A stretch of DNA of 64,000 nt from Ferruginibacter sp. GTDB taxonomy: Bacteria > Bacteroidota > Bacteroidia > Chitinophagales > Chitinophagaceae. A program made the position numbers and the translations under genes. Positions 54,401 to 62,087 of the stretch are shown here, piece by piece. Numbering within the stretch: position 1 is the stretch's first letter; each line of letters starts with the position of its first letter. The notes under the pieces are model-generated. The model was not told where the DNA came from. It saw only the letters and a list, made by a program, of their open reading frames with translations, and made no database searches. The stretch is from assembly GCA_013141435.1 (NCBI GenBank), contig JABFQZ010000012.1, positions 124,001 to 188,000 of the forward strand. The letters are read 5' to 3'.

Positions 54401-54541
54401 ATTACAAAACAAAGAATAGATAAACTTATGGAAATGACCAAGCAATATGCAAATGTTACCATTTTTGACAAAAATGAAAATGGAGAGCCATTAGGCACTA
54501 AAGTAATTATAACTTTACCTTTGCAAATTTGTGAAAGTTAA
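51452..54541 (+). CDS. Two-component propeller sensor histidine kinase (LytS-type)
   Basis: A 1029-residue sensor. The track's TTG start adds 30 residues; ATG 51452 gives a proper signal peptide (ending NCKAQ). The periplasmic part (about 25-770) has Reg_prop propeller repeats such as DKNGFLWIATHNGLSRFDG and GNLWLGTDDGLIFF, then a Y_Y_Y domain (LEGLEKEFISSADNRVVDYTN). One membrane helix at about 780-798 is followed by a LytS-type HisKA with phospho-His near 834 in SQMNPHFIFNSLNS and a degenerate HATPase. It differs from the one-piece hybrid regulators of polysaccharide loci by lacking receiver and AraC domains; its regulator is the next gene. Confidence 0.92.
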   Translation: MQKLGIILFFNLLYCTNCKAQINTNFEFRFKNYTTHNGIADNVVVKTLKDKNGFLWIATHNGLSRFDGLKFKNYSHNPTDSNSLRSIWISDLLIDKEQTLWITTEWGLCYYNDTKDNFVYINNKANMQLVYKMPLCNYDKNTIYIAAEDGLKKINTHTKKYDNTTLNRIVDPQFIVKDNSGNLIIGTRGRGLYKYNIAGDNYKLLLPKKLPFSTHYMGACVYENNIWIASEEGLMLLNNDESTMLFSNADKSLKNNSIKQLMCVSPFVSGVGKDFLVCGTYDKKLLLFDIKKKKFVQKWTSNESNPEGFLTSIVYDIYENNKTLWIGTDRGLKQLNTDNQQQQSFYISPLLAKEDLPLVKKVIANSEVDNKKIWLIPQKPYAGLVLYNLKNQKIIKEWNTTKTTKGKIYSDIIHSKNESIIIASRDSGLDFFTEKKGLIKTIKLTEKINCIVEDTFGNLWLGTDDGLIFFNNKTNISTKFQSTFTGSDVEKNAFGGEFPISDLKIGVDNKIWLTNSKYGLFSFDIITKKFTSHRQNANSKFSTLDRCSSVTIVSKDSIWFGNMAGLSCYVPSQNKFINFDVTKGLKSTYIYSIIKDAANNIWARGNADVFYFNTNSKKIISTILNPSCNIFSYKQKLNISGNSIFLGHEAGFTIFDANNFVKPITAKPLLKIISYKSNIGNVFVPNENNFAPIKLNYNDNQIGFEYAAIEYNNPEEIEYWHRLEGLEKEFISSADNRVVDYTNLPHGKYRFTVYAINKHTNIKSELAFLNFTIQPAFWQRWWFWPVLALFFVMLVVSFAQKRITTIRQKEKQKTAVNKAMAELETKMFRSQMNPHFIFNSLNSIQKYIWENKEEDAAEYLAQFAKLIRAILENSRKETVLLKEEIEVMKLYIDLEHRRSNANFDYSIKVNEDIDLQNVAIPPLLLQPFIENAIWHGLSKKQKKGNLNINITKNNNQLICVIDDDGVGRQDFNNNTEKKSVGIEITKQRIDKLMEMTKQYANVTIFDKNENGEPLGTKVIITLPLQICES

Positions 54542-54562
54542 AATTACTGCCCTAGTAAACCT

Positions 54563-54570
54563 TAGTTTTG
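54563..54570 (+). promoter_or_regulatory. -7 box TAGTTTTG before LytTR regulator
   Basis: TAnnTTTG match 17 nt upstream of the start, without a clear -33 partner. It may give the regulator a promoter separate from the kinase gene. Confidence 0.3.
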
Positions 54571-54586
54571 GTACTAAACTTTTTTT

Positions 54587-55303
54587 ATGCTTAGATGTTA
54601 TATTGTAGATGATGAGCAAAATGCAGTAGATGCTTTAGTAGCAATGCTTAAGAAAAAATTTGTACAGCAAGTAAATATATGCGGTAGTAATATTAATGCT
54701 ATTAAAGCTATAAATGAAATAGAATTGTTGCAACCTGATGTGCTTTTTTTAGATGTAGAAATGCCATTAATGACAGGACTAGATTTACTAAAACATTTTC
54801 CAGAAAGAAAATTTTATGTAATATTTACAACTGCACACGAAAAGTATGCGTTACCTGCACTCAAAGCATCTGCTACCGATTATTTAGTAAAGCCACTTTC
54901 GCCACAAGATGTATTTGATGCCTTACAAAAATGTGAAGTTGGAAAAATTGAAAATAAAAAAAACAAGGTTAATCTTTCTAATAAAATAAACATTATTACA
55001 GCCCACGAAATACTACACTTAAATGTGGAAGATATTGTACGTATAGAGGCAAATAATAACTATTCTCATTTTTATTTTACCAACAGGCCAAAAGTAATAG
55101 TAAGCAAAACCTTAAAAGAATTTGAAGACCTGCTAACAATATATAATTTTTATAGAGTACACCAATCTCACCTAATAAACTTACAATATGTTGAAGTAGT
55201 AAAAAGCGACGATGGAGACTATGCTCTTTTGCAATATGGCCACAGAGTAGAAATAAGTCGCCGAAAAAAATCAGAATTTTTAAAAAGAATAAAACAATTC
55301 TAA
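54587..55303 (+). CDS. LytTR-family response regulator
   Basis: A 238-residue regulator with an N-terminal receiver (acidic pair DDE at 8-10, phospho-acceptor Asp56 in LFLDVEMPLMTG, KPLSPQD near 103) and a C-terminal LytTR DNA-binding domain from about residue 135 ('LNVEDIVRIEANNNYSHFYF', 'FYRVHQSHLINLQYVEVV', 'VEISRRKKSEFLKRI'). Begins 45 nt after the propeller histidine kinase and is its probable partner. LytTR targets are direct repeats; none was located with confidence ahead of the next secreted-protein gene. Confidence 0.94.
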   Translation: MLRCYIVDDEQNAVDALVAMLKKKFVQQVNICGSNINAIKAINEIELLQPDVLFLDVEMPLMTGLDLLKHFPERKFYVIFTTAHEKYALPALKASATDYLVKPLSPQDVFDALQKCEVGKIENKKNKVNLSNKINIITAHEILHLNVEDIVRIEANNNYSHFYFTNRPKVIVSKTLKEFEDLLTIYNFYRVHQSHLINLQYVEVVKSDDGDYALLQYGHRVEISRRKKSEFLKRIKQF

Positions 55304-55462
55304 CCAAATTATTGCCTAAAATTACCAAATTCTTTTTCAATAGTACCAAACACTAATTTAGTTGTACTCCTTTTCCTAAACTATGTAATTTTATACTAAT
55401 GCCATATTATTAAATCGCATTTAGCTTTATTAAATTTTAGCAATAAAATAAATAAAATTAGC

Positions 55463-56332
55463 ATGAAATTCTTTTTTACACTAACAATACTTCTTTATAC
55501 ATCATCAACATTTGCGCAAAATGTTGGTATTGGCATTGCAATACCAGATGAGAAGTTGCAAGTAGATAGTACCATAAGAGTTGGTAAAAATGCTATAATA
55601 GTACAAGGAAGTACTAAAAAAAATACTATAAAATTTGGCGATGGAGATTATGTAACCATTGGAGAACAGAATAAAGATGATAGACTTGTATTAAATGCAG
55701 GTTCATTTAGTTTTGCAAATGGCAATGTAGGCATAGGAGTAGATTCGGCAACCGAAAAGTTGGATATTAATGGGTTAATTAAAATAAGAAGTGGTGCACC
55801 TGCGGTTGGAAAAGTTTTGACCAGCGATGCTATTGGTAGAGCAACATGGCAAGATTTACCAAATAATATTGGAACCAAGAAAAAAATAAGTATTCCTTGC
55901 TCTGCTTTTCAGCCAGAATTCGCTTCAATTGGGTTAAATATATCAGTTATTAATGGTAATTGGATCTATTACGATAATGGTGTTTCATCTTCTGTAGATA
56001 TGTATGCACCATTAACATTTCCCGATGGAGTAAAAATTACACAAATGTCTATTTATTATTTAGATAATTCAACAACAGATTTTACTGCCAGAATAGAAAT
56101 AGTAACCTATAATCCACCTGGCATATCCTATAGCTCTCTCACTGGTTCTTCAATTACAACTTCGGGTATTTCTGGCATTGGTGTTTTTTCTCAAAAATTA
56201 TCAACAGGTGTTTTAGGTACAATTATAGATAATATTGGCAAATCATATTTTATAAGAATTTCGCCAAATGGAAATTGGCCAGGAATTGATTTAAAAATAG
56301 GTATGATAGAAATTGAGTATGAAATATTATAA
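55463..56332 (+). CDS. Secreted NVGIG-repeat protein 1
   Basis: A 289-residue exported protein with a signal peptide ending TFAQ at about 19. Directly after cleavage comes NVGIGIAIPDEKLQV, and a second unit NVGIGVDSATEKLDI near 89; these are the short beta-helix-like units common in Bacteroidota and phage tail-fibre-like proteins. The segment 'EKLDINGLIKIRSGAPAVGK' is closely matched in the next gene, showing a local duplication. The C-terminal half is a separate beta-rich domain ('FPDGVKITQMSIYYLDNS') without a known name. It lacks the coiled C-terminus of its neighbour. Surface or extracellular location inferred. Confidence 0.7.
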   Translation: MKFFFTLTILLYTSSTFAQNVGIGIAIPDEKLQVDSTIRVGKNAIIVQGSTKKNTIKFGDGDYVTIGEQNKDDRLVLNAGSFSFANGNVGIGVDSATEKLDINGLIKIRSGAPAVGKVLTSDAIGRATWQDLPNNIGTKKKISIPCSAFQPEFASIGLNISVINGNWIYYDNGVSSSVDMYAPLTFPDGVKITQMSIYYLDNSTTDFTARIEIVTYNPPGISYSSLTGSSITTSGISGIGVFSQKLSTGVLGTIIDNIGKSYFIRISPNGNWPGIDLKIGMIEIEYEIL

Positions 56333-56385
56333 GCAATAAGCTTCTAATATTAAAAAATTTTACAACTGTGTAAAAAACTAAGCAA

Positions 56386-57591
56386 ATGAAACAATTAATT
56401 ATACTACTTACAATTTTAATTTCTACTACAGCTTATGCACAAAATGTAGGTATAGGCGAAACAACACCTACAGATACTAAATTGCAAATAAAAAGATCAG
56501 ACAGTGCATTGTTATTACTGCACAACTCATCGTTTGGTGCAGATGTAAAAACTGGATTATTTTTTAAAAGTGGCAGTACATATTCTGGCTCAATTATAAC
56601 TACAGGTAGTACTTTAGCACAAACATTTAGATTGGGTATTTCCACTTTTGGTGCACCTTCGCCATCTGGTTTAATTGAAAGAATATCCATTTTAGATGGA
56701 GGAAACGTTGGCATTGGAAACACAAATCCATTAGCAAAATTAGATATTAACGGACAAGTAAAAATAACTGGCGGCGCACCTGGCGTAGGTAAATTATTAG
56801 AAAGCGACGCATCAGGTTTAGCTACTTGGTCTGATAAATCTGCATCTTTTTTACCTACTGGTGCAAGTGGTAATACACTTAGGCACAATGGTATAGGCTG
56901 GGCTGCAAATAATACACTTTACAATAACGGAATTAATATAGGTATAGGAAACACCAATCCAACTACTGCTGGTTTAGTTGTAGATAAAGTTGTAGGAAAT
57001 ACCAATGCCATTTTTGGAAGCAATACATCTGGAGTGTCTGTACAAACTAGCTGGCCAGGCATTGGTTTTAATACTTATTATAGCAGTGGTAGTATTATGA
57101 TAGCTACTGGTGGCGCAGGTTATATTGGTGCCGACCCTACAACTGGCAGATTAATACTAGCCAATACAAGTGCTAATGCAACAGCAGGTGCTTACAATGC
57201 CTTACAAGATAAAATGTGGATAGCAAACGATGGTACGGTTAGTTTAGGCAGCAGTAATCTTAATGCCGAAAATACCACATTAGGCGCTGGCTATAAATTA
57301 AAAGTATATGGCAAAGTACTAAGCGAAGAAGTAAGGGTACAATTAAAAACGGCTTGGCCAGATTACGTTTTCGATAAAAATTATAAAAAACTTACTATAA
57401 ATGAGCTTGAAAAATATGTTGATTTACATAAACATTTACCTAACATTCCTTCTGCAAAAGAGATAGAAATTGATGGACAACATTTGGGCGAAATACAACG
57501 AAAAATGATTGAAAAGATAGAAGAGTTGAGCTTATATGTGATAGAATTGAAAAAAGAAATTGATATATTAAAAGAGAAAACTAAAAAATAA
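56386..57591 (+). CDS. Secreted NVGIG-repeat protein 2 with coiled C-terminus
   Basis: A 401-residue exported protein, paralogous in its first third to the preceding gene: signal peptide ending AYAQ, NVGIGETTPTDTKLQ, NVGIGNTNPLAKLDI, 'GQVKITGGAPGVGKLLESDA' and NIGIGNTNPTTAGL. The C-terminal region (about 315-400) has WPDYVFDKNYKKLTINELE, HLPNIPSAKEIE and a coiled-coil stretch 'GEIQRKMIEKIEELSLYVIE'. This end is shared by many Bacteroidota 'tail fibre-like' surface proteins and resembles the region before or replacing an S74 chaperone. No autocleavage Ser/Lys could be confirmed. Only 3 nt separate it from the M4 protease gene. Confidence 0.75.
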   Translation: MKQLIILLTILISTTAYAQNVGIGETTPTDTKLQIKRSDSALLLLHNSSFGADVKTGLFFKSGSTYSGSIITTGSTLAQTFRLGISTFGAPSPSGLIERISILDGGNVGIGNTNPLAKLDINGQVKITGGAPGVGKLLESDASGLATWSDKSASFLPTGASGNTLRHNGIGWAANNTLYNNGINIGIGNTNPTTAGLVVDKVVGNTNAIFGSNTSGVSVQTSWPGIGFNTYYSSGSIMIATGGAGYIGADPTTGRLILANTSANATAGAYNALQDKMWIANDGTVSLGSSNLNAENTTLGAGYKLKVYGKVLSEEVRVQLKTAWPDYVFDKNYKKLTINELEKYVDLHKHLPNIPSAKEIEIDGQHLGEIQRKMIEKIEELSLYVIELKKEIDILKEKTKK

Positions 57592-57594
57592 AAG

Positions 57595-59487
57595 ATGAGA
57601 TATTTATTTTTAATACTTTCTTTCTTTTTTTCTGTAAAAGCAATAGCTCAGCTTAATATAAATGAGTTGCAAAAAGAAAATGTAGATTTTAACAGAAGCT
57701 CGTCAGAATATATATATTTTAAACCAAGCATTAATACTTCTGCAAAAAATTTAGAAAATAAAATCTATGATATTTTAAAACTTAGTTCTCAATATCAATT
57801 CAAACAACTTCGTTCTACTACAGACAATCAAAATAATTTACATATTAGATATGCTCAATACTATAAAAACTATAGAGTATGTCATGTAGAATTAATAGCC
57901 CACGATAAAAATGGTGTACTAAAATTTATAAATGGAATTATACCAACTAAACTTAACAATACAGTAGAAATAAATGTTAGAGAAAATGCAGCCTTACAAA
58001 CTGCATTGCTTCATTTTGGAGCACAAAAATATAGTTGGCAAAACGATGCTAAAAATAATATTTTACAAAATAGTAATACAACTTTGCCAAAAGCAGAATT
58101 AGTTTGGGTACAAAAAGATGGTGCTATTGATACTTATAATTACAACTCTTATATTCTTTGCTACAAATTTGATATAGTATCTTCAATACCATTCGATGCT
58201 AAAAGTATATTTGTAAATGCAAGTAGTGGCAAATATGAAAAATATATTCAATTAATGGCACATTGTAATCCTGTTTCTGTATCTACTTCTTTTTATGGAA
58301 ATCGAACAATATCTACACAATTATTGAGTGGTACCACATATAGGCTTGCCAATGATTGTAATACTGCAAAATTATATACAGTTAATTGGCCATTTAATAC
58401 ATATTTTCAAAAGGTAGGTAACACATGGTTAGATGATAGCTTAAGAGCAGCAGCAACCTCTCTTTGGGGTTTAGAGCAAACCTATTCTTACTTTAAAAAT
58501 ACTCATTACTATAATAGCTGGGATAACCAAAATGGGGATATTTATTCCTATGAAAATGCCCTCTTTTGCAATACAGCAAACTGCACACCTAACAATCCAA
58601 ATAATGCATCGTTTTATAGAGGAACAATGAAAGTAGGTTGGGGAAGCAGCGGCTTATTTGACGATTGGAACTCTTTAGATATCATTGCCCACGAATTTAC
58701 CCATGGTATTTCAGATACAATGGCACATTTAGTTTATCAAAACGAATCTGGTGCTTTAAACGAATCGTTTTCAGATATTTTTGGCAATACAGTTCAGTTA
58801 GATGTATTGGGCAATGTAGCAAATGTTTGGCAAATAGGGGAAGATAGAACTAATTTTTCTGGAGGTTCATCTGCCCCAATTAGAGATATGGCAAACCCAA
58901 ATAATTACTTTGATCCCGACACGTATTTAGGAACTTACTGGCAAAATTTTGCTACAAATACTAACGATCTTGGGGGTGTACATACCAACAGTGGTGTACA
59001 AAATTACATGTACTATTTACTTGCTGTTGGTGACAATGGCACAAACGATTTAGGTAACTATTTTGCAGTAGAAGGTATTGGAATTACTAATGCAAGAAGA
59101 ATAGCCTTTAAAGCATTGGTAGATTATTTTTTACCAAATTCTACACATCAAGATGCAAGAACAGCTTGGCTTTCGGCAGCCGAAGATTTATTTGGCATTT
59201 TTAGCCAAGAGTATAAGCAAGTTGCAAATGCTTGGTATGCGGTAGGTGTTTGTTCTAATTCGGGCAACGAATTATTAGCCGATTGTGGTACTATAACTGC
59301 ATATTCCGATAAAATATTTTATGGCTTTAAGTATATATTTTTGGGCTTATGTGGCAATCAAACCATAAACCCTGCTTCAAATATTGTATCGTACAAAGCA
59401 GGTACTATAATTACTTTAATGCCAGGTTTTACAGCCACTCAAGGTTCTAATTTTAGGGCAAGTATTGTAGATTGTGTGCCTCAATAA
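57595..59487 (+). CDS. Secreted M4 (thermolysin-like) metalloprotease
   Basis: A 630-residue zinc endopeptidase. A signal peptide (about 19 residues, ending AIAQ) is followed by an FTP-type propeptide (about 30-215). The catalytic domain has HEFTH at 366-370 and the third zinc ligand Glu390 in GALNESFSD, with GGVHTNSGVQNYMYYLL later as the C-terminal active-site region. After the catalytic domain a short beta-rich tail from about 555 ('TINPASNIVSYKAGTIITLMPGFTA') matches the C-terminal domains of exported Bacteroidota proteins that carry a 'LKPGF.A..GS.F.A' pattern. It follows the second NVGIG protein by 3 nt and is probably cotranscribed with it. Confidence 0.93.
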   Translation: MRYLFLILSFFFSVKAIAQLNINELQKENVDFNRSSSEYIYFKPSINTSAKNLENKIYDILKLSSQYQFKQLRSTTDNQNNLHIRYAQYYKNYRVCHVELIAHDKNGVLKFINGIIPTKLNNTVEINVRENAALQTALLHFGAQKYSWQNDAKNNILQNSNTTLPKAELVWVQKDGAIDTYNYNSYILCYKFDIVSSIPFDAKSIFVNASSGKYEKYIQLMAHCNPVSVSTSFYGNRTISTQLLSGTTYRLANDCNTAKLYTVNWPFNTYFQKVGNTWLDDSLRAAATSLWGLEQTYSYFKNTHYYNSWDNQNGDIYSYENALFCNTANCTPNNPNNASFYRGTMKVGWGSSGLFDDWNSLDIIAHEFTHGISDTMAHLVYQNESGALNESFSDIFGNTVQLDVLGNVANVWQIGEDRTNFSGGSSAPIRDMANPNNYFDPDTYLGTYWQNFATNTNDLGGVHTNSGVQNYMYYLLAVGDNGTNDLGNYFAVEGIGITNARRIAFKALVDYFLPNSTHQDARTAWLSAAEDLFGIFSQEYKQVANAWYAVGVCSNSGNELLADCGTITAYSDKIFYGFKYIFLGLCGNQTINPASNIVSYKAGTIITLMPGFTATQGSNFRASIVDCVPQ

Positions 59488-59550
59488 AGTAATATGGCAA
59501 AATGTATTTATGTACTTTTTAAGATACTTTTTTCATCAATCAAAATTGCA

Positions 59551-61101
59551 TCAACTATACTCACCAAATTCGCTACGTAATACATCAGCTATTTCGCCAA
59601 GTGTACAAAAATTTTCTACAGCTTCTACTACAATAGGCATTAAGTTTTGAGTGCTTTTTGCAGCAGTTGCAATATTTTTTAAACATTGCGATACTTTTAA
59701 TTTATCTCTTTTAAGTTTAAACTTGGTCAATTTATCAATTTGTATTTTTTGAATATTTTCATCAATTTTTAATACAGGTGTTTTGTACATTTCTTCAGTT
59801 ACAAATTTATTTACACCAACCGATATTTTTTTGCCACTTTCAATATCTTTCTGATATTGGTATGCACTTGCAGCTATTTCATTTTGCATAAATCCTTTTT
59901 CAATTGCCTCTACACTTCCACCAATGGCATCTATTTTTTCAATTAATTGCCATGCGGCTTTTTCTACTTCGATGGTAAGATTTTCTACAAAATAGCTACC
60001 TGCTAGTGGGTCAACAGTATCTGGTGCACCACTTTCAAATGCCACAATTTGTTGTGTACGCAAGGCAATTTTGGCAGCTTCTTCGGTAGGCAAACTTAAA
60101 GCCTCATCATAGCCATTTGTATGCAAACTTTGGGTACCGCCCAATACAGCAGCAAGGGTTTGCAAGGTTACTCTACAAATATTATTTAAAGGTTGTTGAG
60201 CAGTAAGTGTACTACCACCAGTTTGGGTATGAAAACGAAGCATCATAGCTTTTTCGTCGGTAGCACCTAGGTCTTTCATTATTTGAGCCCACATTTTACG
60301 AGCAGCTCTAAATTTGGCTACCTCTTCAAATAAATTATTATGGGCATTAAAAAAAAACGAAAGTCGTTTGCCAAAAATATTTATATCAAGCCCTTTAGCA
60401 ATTGCTGCTTGTACATAGGCTTTGCCATTGCTTAAGGTAAAAGCAATTTCTTGCACAGCCGTACTACCTGCCTCTCTTATATGATACCCTGATATTGATA
60501 TAGTATTCCATTTAGGAACTTCCTTGCTACACCATTCAAATATATCGGTAATTATACGCATAGATGGCTTTGGCGGATAAATATATGTACCTCTTGCTGC
60601 GTATTCTTTTAAAATATCGTTTTGTATAGTACCCGAAATTCTATTCAAATCTGCACCTTGTTTTTTTGCTAGTGCTACATAAAATGCAAGTAAAATAAAG
60701 CCAGATGCATTTATGGTCATTGATGTAGATACTTCTTCTAAATTTATGCCTGCAAATAATTGCTCCATATCTTCAATACTATCGATTGCTACACCTACTT
60801 TTCCTACTTCTCCATCTGCCAAATCATTATCGCTATCGTACCCAATTTGGGTAGGTAAATCAAATGCAACACTTAGCCCATTTACACCTTGGCTTAGTAA
60901 ATAATGATAGCGTTTATTGCTTTCTTCGGCTGTAGAAAAACCTGCATATTGGCGCATAGTCCACATTTTACCTCGGTACATACTTGCTTGTACGCCACGT
61001 GTAAATGGAAACTCTCCAGCCAATGAATTATCTGTAGCAGCACTATTTGATGAAGTGTATATTTCTTTTATTTCTATACCAGAGTCGTTTGTTATTTTCA
61101 T
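59551..61101 (-). CDS. Acyl-CoA (methylmalonyl-type) mutase large subunit, no B12 domain
   Basis: Adenosylcobalamin-dependent carbon-skeleton mutase, 516 residues, catalytic (beta/alpha)8 chain only. Matches include [100 protein letters not shown] and [13 protein letters not shown]. The Tyr in RQYAGF and Arg in AARGTY fit methylmalonyl-CoA, although isobutyryl- or ethylmalonyl-type substrates are possible. The B12-binding DxHxxG domain is absent and must come from a separate small subunit not found in the window. Repeat A copy 4 lies two bases upstream of its start codon. Single gene. Confidence 0.88.
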   Translation of the reverse strand: MKITNDSGIEIKEIYTSSNSAATDNSLAGEFPFTRGVQASMYRGKMWTMRQYAGFSTAEESNKRYHYLLSQGVNGLSVAFDLPTQIGYDSDNDLADGEVGKVGVAIDSIEDMEQLFAGINLEEVSTSMTINASGFILLAFYVALAKKQGADLNRISGTIQNDILKEYAARGTYIYPPKPSMRIITDIFEWCSKEVPKWNTISISGYHIREAGSTAVQEIAFTLSNGKAYVQAAIAKGLDINIFGKRLSFFFNAHNNLFEEVAKFRAARKMWAQIMKDLGATDEKAMMLRFHTQTGGSTLTAQQPLNNICRVTLQTLAAVLGGTQSLHTNGYDEALSLPTEEAAKIALRTQQIVAFESGAPDTVDPLAGSYFVENLTIEVEKAAWQLIEKIDAIGGSVEAIEKGFMQNEIAASAYQYQKDIESGKKISVGVNKFVTEEMYKTPVLKIDENIQKIQIDKLTKFKLKRDKLKVSQCLKNIATAAKSTQNLMPIVVEAVENFCTLGEIADVLRSEFGEYS

Positions 61102-61103
61102 TA

Positions 61104-61158
61104 TAGTATTGAGATGTTAGTATTGAGTATTGAGATGCTAGTATTGAGATTAGTATTT
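61104..61158 (+). repeat. Repeat family A, copy 4
   Basis: TAGTATTGAG occurs three times within 45 bases (spacings 'atgt', 'tattgagatgc'), followed by a diverged unit. It begins two bases upstream of the minus-strand acyl-CoA mutase start codon, so it would form most of that gene's leader. In mRNA sense it reads CTCAATACTA, as it does before proS and the carboxylase gene. Confidence 0.8.
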
Positions 61159-61240
61159 CAAATAGTTTAACTTTCTGAAAATAATAAGGATTGAAAATAG
61201 AATGTTATTAATTATTCATTATCTGTTAATTAATTATACA

Positions 61241-61750
61241 TTATCCTTCTTTCATTACTTCTTTAGCTTCATGTTGCAATGCATCTAATACATAACTATT
61301 TAGCTCTGTATTTTGTGCAATGCTGTATTCCATTATTCTTTTGCTTAAATCTAACGATGTAGCTTGCGGAGGCAACATAGCTGCCAATTGGTTTATTACA
61401 TATATGTTTTGATCTTTTAGTTTTGTAATAGCTGTCCATATTTCTTTGCTAACATATATTTGTTGGCTTGTATTGTATTCATATTCTGCCTTTATATTTT
61501 GTATAAGTACACCATGCATTATTGCTGCACTTTCTCCTTGCACTTCGGAGCTGCTTACCAAGCTTTTTAGCCCAGTTCTTTCGGCAAATACTGTTAACCT
61601 TTCGTAAGCTAGCAATTGTAATTTTTTGTTTTCGGGGTTAGCTTTTTTTAGATAATCTTTTAATTGTAAAAGTTCCCAAATTAAATAACCAATTGCAGCC
61701 AAGCAAGCAAATAGTAATATTGATGTGCCATTTTTCAAAAAATCATCCAT
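61241..61750 (-). CDS. Conserved-looking membrane-anchored hypothetical protein
   Basis: A 169-residue protein with one N-terminal transmembrane helix (about 9-28, SILLFACLAAIGYLIWELL) and a helical soluble part ('LLAYERLTVFAERTGLKSLVS', 'LIQNIKAEYEYNTSQQIYVS', 'WTAITKLKDQNIYVINQLAAMLP'). The pattern is one I associate with a conserved Bacteroidota protein family of unknown function. Function not assigned. It is downstream of the mutase on the opposite side of repeat A copy 4 and transcribed in the same direction as the mutase. Confidence 0.75.
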   Translation of the reverse strand: MDDFLKNGTSILLFACLAAIGYLIWELLQLKDYLKKANPENKKLQLLAYERLTVFAERTGLKSLVSSSEVQGESAAIMHGVLIQNIKAEYEYNTSQQIYVSKEIWTAITKLKDQNIYVINQLAAMLPPQATSLDLSKRIMEYSIAQNTELNSYVLDALQHEAKEVMKEG

Positions 61751-61910
61751 TTTTATTTTTTTTAGAATGTAAAAATAAAGAAAAACAAATTAGAATATAT
61801 AAATGCTAGCTTGTGTGCATATACAATCTAAAAGCTGCTTACAATTTTCCTCAAACTTCTTAATTTTTCTACACAATAAAAGTAAAATTGAAATACAAAT
61901 GATAAGTGTA

Positions 61911-61962
61911 GCCCGGATAGTAGTGGAAACCATAGCGTAGCGGAGGTTGAAACGGATAGCCG
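61911..61962 (+). repeat. Repeat family B, copy 3
   Basis: GCCCGGATAGTAGTGGAAAC, then AGCGTAGCGGAGGTTGAAAC and GGATAGCC. This is the shortest and cleanest copy; copies 1 (12.7 kb) and 2 (18.7 kb) have the same ordered core. A short AACC/GGTT dyad surrounds AGCGTAGCG. Confidence 0.8.
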
Positions 61963-62040
61963 GAAAACAATGCCCAACAAAGGTTTTGAGCTCATGCTCC
62001 TAAGAAACACTTACAATTTATTGCTAAAGTTTTCTCACAT

Positions 62041-62071
62041 TTTCTGCTTAAATCATAAACCATTAAATTTG
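62041..62071 (+). promoter_or_regulatory. Possible glnS promoter, TTTC-N19-TAAATTTG
   Basis: TAAATTTG at 62064-62071 with TTTC (one mismatch to TTTG) exactly 19 nt upstream at 62041-62044; start codon 17 nt after the -7 box. Confidence 0.45.
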
Positions 62072-62087
62072 CCATTCAATTAAAATT

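Larger units (their letters stand above)
61751..62087. other. 337-nt intergenic region with repeat B and glnS promoter
   Basis: Between divergent genes (hypothetical membrane protein and glnS). It holds repeat family B copy 3 and a promoter-like pair before glnS. The small track ORF (61828..62010) is a translation across the repeat and is not supported. Confidence 0.6.

Noticed and set aside
61828-62010. 60-residue minus-strand ORF
   Set aside because: Translates repeat family B copy 3; no family resemblance.
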